From positions 1-22,211 of the forward strand of contig JAEWVV010000238.1 in assembly GCA_023458995.1 (NCBI GenBank): a DNA stretch of 22,211 bases, written 5' to 3'. The position numbers and the translations under genes are program-made. This document shows, piece after piece, positions 15,039 to 22,211 of this stretch. The notes beneath the pieces were generated by a model. The model made no database searches. It saw nothing but the letters and a program-made list of their open reading frames with translations, and had not been told where the DNA came from. The stretch's first letter is position 1. Each line of letters begins with the position of its first letter. The stretch comes from Bacillota bacterium. GTDB taxonomy: Bacteria; Bacillota_I; Bacilli_A; Acholeplasmatales; Acholeplasmataceae.

Positions 15039-16176
15039 CATTCTCACTTTCACTTTTTGTACTGAGTTTATCTTCATACATTTGTCTATCTAACCGATCA
15101 AAGAACACTTTAAATGAGCCATGATTAGGTGCATCATAAATACCATATCCAATCGATAAATGTATTTGTTTGTATTTTTCTCTATCTTTATTATAAAGAT
15201 CTAAATGATAGTTGATTCGGTTAATCACATCATGCAAAACAGACTCTTGATCACTTTCGATAATCACACAAAACTCATCGCCACCGATTCTTGAAATAAA
15301 ATCATTCTTCCGCGCACTTTTTTGTAATATTTGTGCAACCTCAATCAGTGCGATATCCCCCATCTGATGACTGTTTTGATCGTTGATTAGTTTAAAGTCA
15401 TCAATATCAATCATCAATGCTGAAACTCTATTTTTTCTTCTTTTTTCTTCATTTAATAGACTAACCTGTTTTTCATATTCTCTTCTATTAAACACACCTG
15501 TAAGTGGATCTGTGTTGGTCATTCTAGACTGAATGTTTGTGTAAACCATCAGTAAAGATATCGTCATCGATGGCCAGATTAAATCAACATTAACTAAGAT
15601 TTCATTCAGTATAATCCCTATAATCGGTGGAATTTGATACATGATTAATGTCCAATAATCATATTTTGATAACTCATTTCGATTCCATAAGACATATACA
15701 ATTGAACCAAGCATAATGAGATATTCAGAAACAGTAACAATGCCATACATCACATGTCTTTCAATACCCCCATATTGGTTGATACTATACATTGCCTTAA
15801 CACCGATTAAAGATAGTAGTATTGAACCAAATGCAATAACCATAAACGGTGTATAAAGTAAAATTACTTTTCTTTTAGAACTAGACTCACCTTTCACAAG
15901 GTACTGCAAGTAAATAAGCCAGTATAAAATAATCATGACGGAAAGCATATAATAAAATGCTGTTGAAAACTGCAAGACTAAGTAAGGTACACCACTCGTA
16001 TACCCTTCATATTGTTCGATCAATATTTTGAAAACCATTATTAAAATACTCAGTATAACAAGTACTAAGAAATAACGGTTCGTTTGTTGTACAGCACGTG
16101 ACTGTTGTCTAATACTCATATAGAGAATCATTAAAATAACGATAGAAATAAGATATGTTTGAACTCCTGTTACCAT
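15022..16176 (-). CDS. Membrane-bound diguanylate cyclase (GGDEF)
   Basis: The likely role is synthesis of cyclic di-GMP from two GTP at the membrane. The 384 residues begin with about seven hydrophobic helices (roughly 8-24, 34-52, 64-91, 103-127, 140-163, 175-195 and 198-213), with no recognised extracellular sensor domain. A GGDEF domain follows from about 220: DPLTGVFNRREYEK, MIDIDDFKLIND, then the active-site motif GGDEF at 298-302. An inhibitory I-site RKND (289-292) lies exactly five residues before it, so product inhibition is expected. The usual GH of the substrate loop is SHQMGD, a mild deviation. The ATG at 16174-16176 follows GAGGTG. No EAL, HD-GYP or PilZ partner is in the window. 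Enzyme activity is inferred from intact motifs. Confidence 0.88.
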   Translation of the reverse strand: MVTGVQTYLISIVILMILYMSIRQQSRAVQQTNRYFLVLVILSILIMVFKILIEQYEGYTSGVPYLVLQFSTAFYYMLSVMIILYWLIYLQYLVKGESSSKRKVILLYTPFMVIAFGSILLSLIGVKAMYSINQYGGIERHVMYGIVTVSEYLIMLGSIVYVLWNRNELSKYDYWTLIMYQIPPIIGIILNEILVNVDLIWPSMTISLLMVYTNIQSRMTNTDPLTGVFNRREYEKQVSLLNEEKRRKNRVSALMIDIDDFKLINDQNSHQMGDIALIEVAQILQKSARKNDFISRIGGDEFCVIIESDQESVLHDVINRINYHLDLYNKDREKYKQIHLSIGYGIYDAPNHGSFKVFFDRLDRQMYEDKLSTKSESENEITGS

Positions 16177-16197
16177 GGTGACACCTCATCAAGTCGA

Positions 16198-16232
16198 TTA
16201 ATTTACATGATAACACAAATTTAGTAAATTAA
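16198..16232. promoter_or_regulatory. 9-bp inverted repeat around a possible promoter of the GGDEF gene
   Basis: TTAATTTAC (16198-16206) and GTAAATTAA (16224-16232) are perfect inverted arms with a 17-bp spacer. The spacer holds TATCAT on the minus strand (16207-16212), preceded by TGT, an extended -10-like element. The arrangement would suit a dimeric regulator covering the promoter. Confidence 0.4.
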
Positions 16233-16254
16233 AAAAAATCTAAGGAAAATGTAA

Positions 16255-16284
16255 GAAAAAAAGCCCCAAGCTTTCGCATGAGGC
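16255..16284 (-). terminator. Terminator of the giant surface protein gene
   Basis: The stem (16263-16271 and 16276-16284) has one internal mismatch and a GAAA tetraloop on a GC pair, and is followed on the minus strand by seven Ts. It lies 18 bases past the stop codon. Confidence 0.85.
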
Positions 16285-16302
16285 CTTCTAATACTAACTT
16301 AG

Positions 16303-19300
16303 TTACCATTCATAAATATATGTATGAATGACTTCCCACATATGGTAGTCTTCCTGACTTCCAGTGATAAAGACATTATTCTTCACTTCAATATAAATCT
16401 CTTGATAAGAACTTAAATTGACATTGACATGATAAACATAAGGTGTAGTTGTTTCTGTAATTGTAACAAATGGAATCAACTCATATTGATTGTTTCTAAT
16501 CTCTAAGAGATCTTCTAACATGCTTAGATTAACATTGTATTCAAATCCAATATCAAATCCCATGTTCGTTACATTTTGAACAAAACTTGAATTGAAAATA
16601 CGAGGAGATTCTTCAACTAAGATATGCATGAATCCACCCACATTATCACCATCACCCATAACTTCTACCATGAGCAAGTATCCTACATCAGCAATCGTCG
16701 TTTGATATGTATGATCGTGCTCGCCTTCAATTTGAATTAACTCAAATGTATAAGGATTGACTCTATACCAATTGATTGTATAACCACCGGTTATTGAGTT
16801 TCCAAAAAGATCTGTAATCGTTACATCATCAAGCAATAATCCATAACCGACATAAGGAAACATAACATTTGTATTAGACATGCTCATATCTAAATAATAA
16901 CCTGAAAACCGTGTGTCTATATCTGTATAGTTAAAGGTTACTTCATTGGATACTAAGTTTGTATCTGTTATCACTCTAACGGTTGCTCCTGAATTGAAGT
17001 TCAAACTGAAATTCATCCAATTTGTTGTAATAGGTCCATCGATATCTTCAATAAATTCCCATGCTAATGTAATTGGGTTATATACTTGAATCATCATGTA
17101 GTTTGCACCAAGTAAGTAAGCTTCAGGGAAATAGAAATCGACAACCATGACATCTCCACCACCCCAGTTGTTCTCACGTTCAACCGTATAAATATAAAGT
17201 CCAACAAATTCGCCTTCAGGTGTTTCACCAATTAATTCAGAAATCAACATCTTAGCACCAGGAATAAAATCCGGAACCTCAGGTTCATAGTAATAAACAG
17301 AAAGTGTATAAGGATCTATTGTATTAGATGCATCATATGAACACGTGATATTAACTACGACTGTATAATCATCAACACTTGAAACAAAATCAATCTTATT
17401 GCCTGTTACAGTAGCTTTATCATGATCCGCGATTAGAACTTCATATGTATAACTTCCACCATAAATAGGATGTGTTACAGGTAGATAATACGATAAGCCG
17501 TCCTTATAGTCTAAGAAACTGAGTTGACTAGCATACATCGACATAAACGATAAAATCTCTTCATTTGTAAATGTAACATCATCAATGAAGACTGCTTCAT
17601 CAACAACGAATCCACTCCATATTTCGTCCATTGACATATATAATTTTTGGTATAAGAATAAACGTACTAGCACATCATAGCCAACATATAATTCAAGTTC
17701 ATCAGATATATCTGAGTTCATTGTTTCTAAGAGAATTGTATGCGTACCATCAGTTAAGTAATAATAACCATAACCTTCTTCTTTGATCAAATGTCCTTCT
17801 AATTCATAGTACTTTGTATAATTGATGTCACGTTCATCAAATTCAGCAACATCACTCAATTTAGCAACATTAACAATCAGTGAATCTAATGTAGCTGCAC
17901 CTTTATCTTCCATGTATGCTTGATCATCCCCACCATCTAAATAGGTATAACCATTATACGAATATTTTGTACCAAAGACTAAAATGACATTGCCAATGTC
18001 AATAGCATCCAATCCACCATATCCATTAAAGCTTTCAATAAATAAGTAGATATCACTACCTGTTTGTTGTAAGATAGCTTGGTTCGCATCGATCTTTTTA
18101 ACAACAACACCTTGAACTTTTGCAAACTCTCCATCTTCTAGATCATATACATCTTGAATCGAAATAAGTGTATACGGTGCAACCGTTAATTCAAAGATGT
18201 GTTCTTGTGTGAGTAAACCAATGGTGACAACCGCTTTGAGTTCTACGGTTGTAGGTTCAGTAACATCTAAAAATACATGATTCACTGAATCAAATATGCT
18301 ACTTACATCACCAACAAATGACCAAACGATGGTTGCTCCTATAGCGGGTATTCCATCTGGTAATTTAAGATCATTTCCTGGATGGAAAACTTTACTACTT
18401 AACTGTGCTTCACCTAAAGCAATCAAAGCATTCATCTTATCTAAATCCGTGTAGTAATCCACATACATAAAATCACTTGTAGGTATTAAAATCATTCGAT
18501 CTGGTGCATAAGGATCATGATCGTCATCGAAGTTTGGAAATAAGAAGCCTTTTACAACAACTCTAAATCCACTATACATATAAAGTAAATTAAGATCTGG
18601 GAACACATATTCATCAAAGATGTAGACAGGAACAATGGGTACAAACTCACTAGAATCTAGTTCTGGTCTAAGAAGTGGATAGTAAGATTCTTCTGAGTAT
18701 GTTGGATAACCAATCACTTGGATAAATCGACCCCAGTTATCTGTGTCATCAATATCAAGTGCATTAAATGCAGTAATCGTCATCACTTCAGGTGTCAGTG
18801 GGTTTTCTAATCCCTTAGATACAACTTCAATTAAGACAGTTGATTCATAATCCCACATTAACTTGATACCTTTTTCAATTGCAACCGTACCTTCGACAAT
18901 AATTTCATCACCCACATTGACATCTAAATCTTTAACGATAAATAACATGTCGCTACCATCAGTGATGATAATTGGTCCATCACCAAATTGCGATAAGATC
19001 ACAATACCTCTAACAACAAATAATTCATTTTCTTCAGCTGCTAAGAACTCTGCAATCGTTTGTGTAACAATCGGTTCAACAACGAAAATAAACTCAGCAA
19101 TTGCTGTTGCACTACCTGATGTAATGGTTGCACGTAAATTAATTTCTGTATACTCTGTAATCATATCAGAAATGACACCTGTTGTAAGATTGTAGAGTCC
19201 TACATTTTCACCATAAACTTCATAACTGATTTCAACAAAATCAGATAGATAAGTTAATGGTAACTCTATGGTTGCTCCTGGACGGAAGATTCTATCTAAA

Positions 19301-22211
19301 AATACTGTTTCAATTTTATCTTGAACATAGAGAACAAGTTCTTCATCTGATAATCCTTCTTTAATGTCATAACCTGTATTAATGAACATTAATACATGCA
19401 TATCTTCATCATCGACATACATCAAGAATCCAGATAGACGAATCTCTAAATCAACATGAGCATCTAAAGCAGTAGTATCATCAGCCATCATTGTCGCAAT
19501 ATAGAGTTGTTGATCAAATTCATTTTCTAAATAATACATTTCAGCCATTTCATTTTTTCTTAATGTTGCATATACTTCAACATATTCTAAATATGAGATC
19601 GGTTCATTCAATTTACTATCAATTAATTCCTCTAATGTATACATCAATGGAACAAAGGGCATTTCGTGATCATACCCCAAAACTTCAACAACAATTTCTT
19701 TTGGGTTATTAGTAATCAAAATCATACCTGAAGTATCCATCTTCATACCATAAAGCATTACAAAATCGCCTTGATTAATCTCTGGCATATCGAGTGGAGC
19801 TATAATGATACCCGTTTCATCGGCAACAATCATCATCATTTCATTACGATTAACATAGATGACAACAGCTTGAATAAAATGTAGCTCTTCATCATTCAGA
19901 TTCAAAAATTCTGCAATAGTTAAGATATCTAGGGGTTCAACATGAATTGAAATCACGATATCCGTTGTTGCTTCACCTAAATAAAGTGTTGCATGAACTG
20001 TAATCACAGTTGCTTCTGTAATAGCATCAGAAATAATCCATTCAGTTGATACTAAAAGAGCATCAAGTGGATCAACTGTGTAAGTTGCAGTAATAGGTAG
20101 AAATTCATGTTCAGCTGGAAGATCAAGTAGATCACCTGGAAGATATGTTTCATCTTCAAGATATCCCTTTAATCCTGCACCGATGAGATCAAGAAGTTCT
20201 TGATCGGTATAATCTAAAATAATGTCTTCAACTTGACCAGTAAAAATATACATTAAGAATGCTGGTTCTTCATCAAAGTTTGGTATCGAGAATCCCCGTA
20301 ATGTAAGTTCATATCCTACAAATGGAATGAGTAAATCATACACATCCTTAGATAGAACAGTAACATACATTTCATCTGTATCAACTGTCAGTGTGAAACT
20401 GTGTGTAATCTCATCAAAACCAAGTGTACCTGATACTTCAAAATAGCGACCCCAATAAAGCGATTGATTAACATCAAGACTTATGAACTGCGATACTGTT
20501 AACTCAAATGGAGTGATTGAATTAGGTAAGCCTGATTCAATGACAGTTACTCTCGTTTCACTTGTACCCATCATAATTACAAGACCCATCATATTGACCT
20601 TGTAGCCATCAACATTAACTAAATCACCGACTTCTGCAAGCTGATCTGTTTGGATAGGAAGCATCGCACCAGTTTCATCAGCAATAATCATTAGTGCCAT
20701 ATCTTGTACTGAGAAGATAACAATACCTTCAACAAGACCATAATCACCATCATCAAGTGCGATGAATTCAGCAATACTTAATACAGCAATTGGTTTCAAC
20801 GTAATAACAACATCAACTTGACCTGACTTATCATTGATTGTAACTGTTAAGTTAATCGTAATTTGACGTTCAACATCGGTTGGTAAAAACTCTCCAGTTG
20901 TTGGGTTAAAGTATGAAGCATTATCACCTATTGTTACAAACAGTAAAGTTGCATCATAAACAGGATCAGAAGTTGGTAATGCAAGTATTTGGTTACTATA
21001 GAATTCTGCTCCATTAAGCATCATCGATGCAAATTCAAGAAGTTCATCAACTTTTTCTTGATCACTTAATGTGATTATTTCAAGTGGAGTAGATGGATCA
21101 TAGAGTACTTGCCATTCTTCCATGAATGGATCAAATCCATAGACAAACGCTCTAATCACGACAATTTCACCCATATGTGCTAAGAATGGATCACTCATAG
21201 GTGTATAAGACTTAAAGTTGATGATGATAACTTCACCCGTACCTGCTTCAGTTAACGCATAGTTTGTAGTCATAGGAACTGGAGTGACAACACCTTGAAT
21301 AATGACTGGTTGACCCATAACAAATGGATCGGAGTAATCACTATGAATAATCGTAGAAATTGGTGTTTCAACATGAGTAATCGTTGTTGGTGTACCTTCT
21401 GTAATTTCAACTTGGTTAATGACATTGATCAATTCAGGTACATATTCATGCATATTAAAATCTGCTTCAAATTCAACGATTGTACCTAAGGTAAAAGTAA
21501 TAGGTGAAGTTACTAAAATGATACCTGTTTCATCCGCCACATAATAACCAATGTTAGGGCCTGCAAACATATAAACGATTGTTGCACGAAGTTTCATATG
21601 TTCAGGTTGATAGGTAATGATATCTTCAATCGTCCAAATGGTTGTTTCAGCAATCCATTTTGCATAAAGTGTAATTGCGTGTGCTGGCATCATTTGACCA
21701 ATCGCAGATTCATTTAATTCTTCATCTAAATACCAACCAACAAAGATGAAACCCTCTTTGATTGGTGTTTCTTTTTCAACTGGAATGATTTGACCATAGG
21801 AGGCTTCATTACCTGTAATGGTTACGCCTTCTTCAACAAAGAATGTAATCGCATAGACTTGAGGTATCCATTTTGCATATAGTGATACATCATATGCAGG
21901 CATCACATTATCTGTGAATTTTGTAATGAAGTATGAGTCTTCATACCAACCTTCAAGGATGTACCCTTCTTTAGTTGGAGTAGGTAGTGTTAATGCAGTA
22001 CCTGCATCAAGATCCATAGGTAATAAACCATCAATATTCATAAATGTTAATGTGTATTGTTGACCAATCCACTTCGCATAAAGCGTAATACCATTTAATG
22101 GCATCATACTAAATGTATAGGCTGTTGTTAAACTGGAATTACTATACCATCCACCAAATGTATAACCAGCTTTGGTTGGGTTCGCAGGAGCGGTCACTGC
22201 TGTAGCGTAAC
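16303..22211 (-). CDS. Giant surface protein with InlB repeats and OB/Ig-like units (N-terminus outside window)
   Basis: The frame is open to the right edge (YATA before VTAPANPTKAGYTF), so the 1968 residues seen are a C-terminal part, and the GTG at 22195-22197 is not the real start. Numbering from that GTG: three InlB B-type repeats (to 43, 47-111, 114-182; each with GW.....F.....MP......LYAKW). Next come five tandem units starting at about 189, 474, 760, 1047 and 1346. Each has one OB-like module with (V/I)ADETG and (V/L)GD.(V)..G, a second OB-like module with YWGRYFEVSG-type start, then an Ig-like module. A C-terminal region (1640-1964) with beta-rich, Ig-like segments follows. No LPxTG motif, C-terminal helix or catalytic domain is seen. 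It is acidic and rich in Asp, Glu and Met. The function is unknown; adhesion or extracellular nucleic-acid or glycan binding is only an inference. Confidence 0.85.
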   Translation of the reverse strand, partial: YATAVTAPANPTKAGYTFGGWYSNSSLTTAYTFSMMPLNGITLYAKWIGQQYTLTFMNIDGLLPMDLDAGTALTLPTPTKEGYILEGWYEDSYFITKFTDNVMPAYDVSLYAKWIPQVYAITFFVEEGVTITGNEASYGQIIPVEKETPIKEGFIFVGWYLDEELNESAIGQMMPAHAITLYAKWIAETTIWTIEDIITYQPEHMKLRATIVYMFAGPNIGYYVADETGIILVTSPITFTLGTIVEFEADFNMHEYVPELINVINQVEITEGTPTTITHVETPISTIIHSDYSDPFVMGQPVIIQGVVTPVPMTTNYALTEAGTGEVIIINFKSYTPMSDPFLAHMGEIVVIRAFVYGFDPFMEEWQVLYDPSTPLEIITLSDQEKVDELLEFASMMLNGAEFYSNQILALPTSDPVYDATLLFVTIGDNASYFNPTTGEFLPTDVERQITINLTVTINDKSGQVDVVITLKPIAVLSIAEFIALDDGDYGLVEGIVIFSVQDMALMIIADETGAMLPIQTDQLAEVGDLVNVDGYKVNMMGLVIMMGTSETRVTVIESGLPNSITPFELTVSQFISLDVNQSLYWGRYFEVSGTLGFDEITHSFTLTVDTDEMYVTVLSKDVYDLLIPFVGYELTLRGFSIPNFDEEPAFLMYIFTGQVEDIILDYTDQELLDLIGAGLKGYLEDETYLPGDLLDLPAEHEFLPITATYTVDPLDALLVSTEWIISDAITEATVITVHATLYLGEATTDIVISIHVEPLDILTIAEFLNLNDEELHFIQAVVIYVNRNEMMMIVADETGIIIAPLDMPEINQGDFVMLYGMKMDTSGMILITNNPKEIVVEVLGYDHEMPFVPLMYTLEELIDSKLNEPISYLEYVEVYATLRKNEMAEMYYLENEFDQQLYIATMMADDTTALDAHVDLEIRLSGFLMYVDDEDMHVLMFINTGYDIKEGLSDEELVLYVQDKIETVFLDRIFRPGATIELPLTYLSDFVEISYEVYGENVGLYNLTTGVISDMITEYTEINLRATITSGSATAIAEFIFVVEPIVTQTIAEFLAAEENELFVVRGIVILSQFGDGPIIITDGSDMLFIVKDLDVNVGDEIIVEGTVAIEKGIKLMWDYESTVLIEVVSKGLENPLTPEVMTITAFNALDIDDTDNWGRFIQVIGYPTYSEESYYPLLRPELDSSEFVPIVPVYIFDEYVFPDLNLLYMYSGFRVVVKGFLFPNFDDDHDPYAPDRMILIPTSDFMYVDYYTDLDKMNALIALGEAQLSSKVFHPGNDLKLPDGIPAIGATIVWSFVGDVSSIFDSVNHVFLDVTEPTTVELKAVVTIGLLTQEHIFELTVAPYTLISIQDVYDLEDGEFAKVQGVVVKKIDANQAILQQTGSDIYLFIESFNGYGGLDAIDIGNVILVFGTKYSYNGYTYLDGGDDQAYMEDKGAATLDSLIVNVAKLSDVAEFDERDINYTKYYELEGHLIKEEGYGYYYLTDGTHTILLETMNSDISDELELYVGYDVLVRLFLYQKLYMSMDEIWSGFVVDEAVFIDDVTFTNEEILSFMSMYASQLSFLDYKDGLSYYLPVTHPIYGGSYTYEVLIADHDKATVTGNKIDFVSSVDDYTVVVNITCSYDASNTIDPYTLSVYYYEPEVPDFIPGAKMLISELIGETPEGEFVGLYIYTVERENNWGGGDVMVVDFYFPEAYLLGANYMMIQVYNPITLAWEFIEDIDGPITTNWMNFSLNFNSGATVRVITDTNLVSNEVTFNYTDIDTRFSGYYLDMSMSNTNVMFPYVGYGLLLDDVTITDLFGNSITGGYTINWYRVNPYTFELIQIEGEHDHTYQTTIADVGYLLMVEVMGDGDNVGGFMHILVEESPRIFNSSFVQNVTNMGFDIGFEYNVNLSMLEDLLEIRNNQYELIPFVTITETTTPYVYHVNVNLSSYQEIYIEVKNNVFITGSQEDYHMWEVIHTYIYEW
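17284..21633 (-). repeat. Five protein-level tandem units of 285-299 residues
   Basis: Unit starts at residues 189, 474, 760, 1047 and 1346 give periods of 285, 286, 287 and about 299. The equivalent motif near the start is TIEDI, SIAEF, TIAEF, TIAEF and SIQDV. The second landmark about 30 residues later is VADETG, IADETG, VADETG, ITDGSD and QQTGSD. The units are diverged at DNA level; only short stretches such as the ADETG codons look alike. Units 4 and 5 are the most degenerate. Confidence 0.75.
21652..22211 (-). repeat. InlB B-type (Listeria-Bacteroides) repeats
   Basis: Two complete repeats and one incomplete repeat of about 65-70 residues are seen: GYTFGGWYSN...ITLYAKW, GYILEGWYED...VSLYAKW and GFIFVGWYLD...ITLYAKW. 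More may lie beyond the right edge. Confidence 0.9.

Noticed and set aside
22195..22197. GTG as the start of the giant protein
   Set aside because: The frame is open upstream to the window edge and the codon falls inside an InlB-type repeat. There is no RBS or signal peptide.
1..22211. CRISPR array, tRNA, rRNA, prophage or defence genes
   Set aside because: No regular short direct repeats with spacers, no cloverleaf-like sequence and no phage or defence protein motifs were found on either strand.

Overview
The window looks like chromosomal DNA of a low-GC, wall-less Firmicute relative, most likely an Acholeplasma-type mollicute. This is an inference. It rests on strong AT bias, UGG for Trp with UGA used as stop (dihydrolipoyl transacetylase and FeoB both end in TGA), a pdhABC-lpd operon of familiar type, and very large InlB-repeat surface proteins. 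Almost everything reads on the minus strand. The one clear plus-strand gene is the MscS channel, plus a terminator at the left edge for a gene outside the window.

Layout from left to right. 1-120: plus-strand terminator of an upstream gene. 134-643: a small two-CBS-domain protein with its own promoter and terminator. 648-3864: a damaged secreted-protein region, with a GLUG-repeat surface-protein fragment, an IS3-family (IS407-like) remnant, and a lipoprotein pectate lyase whose 3' end is shifted out of frame at a run of seven A and then cut by the IS. 3925-8757: the pyruvate dehydrogenase operon (promoter, pdhA, pdhB, pdhC, lpd, terminator). 8839-11327: an arginine decarboxylase-agmatinase pair (arginine to agmatine to putrescine) followed by two tandem terminators. 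11396-12519: the MscS channel, convergent with the iron operon through a shared bidirectional terminator. 12498-14971: the ferrous iron operon feoA-feoB plus a 55-residue FeoB-associated Cys-rich membrane protein. 15011-16232: a membrane diguanylate cyclase. 16255-22211: the C-terminal 1968 residues of a giant surface protein, open at the right edge.

How the genes fit together. The pdh operon makes acetyl-CoA and NADH from pyruvate. The spe pair makes putrescine and urea. feo imports Fe(II). MscS protects the unwalled membrane against osmotic downshock. The GGDEF protein and the CBS protein are nucleotide-signalling candidates. The lyase, the GLUG protein and the giant protein form a cell-surface and secreted set, and two of these three have been damaged by IS-associated rearrangement.

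The two observations most worth following are the giant protein, whose core is five regular units of about 285-299 residues (two OB-like modules plus one Ig-like module each), and the lyase-IS-GLUG junction, which appears to record both a homopolymer frameshift and a deletion.
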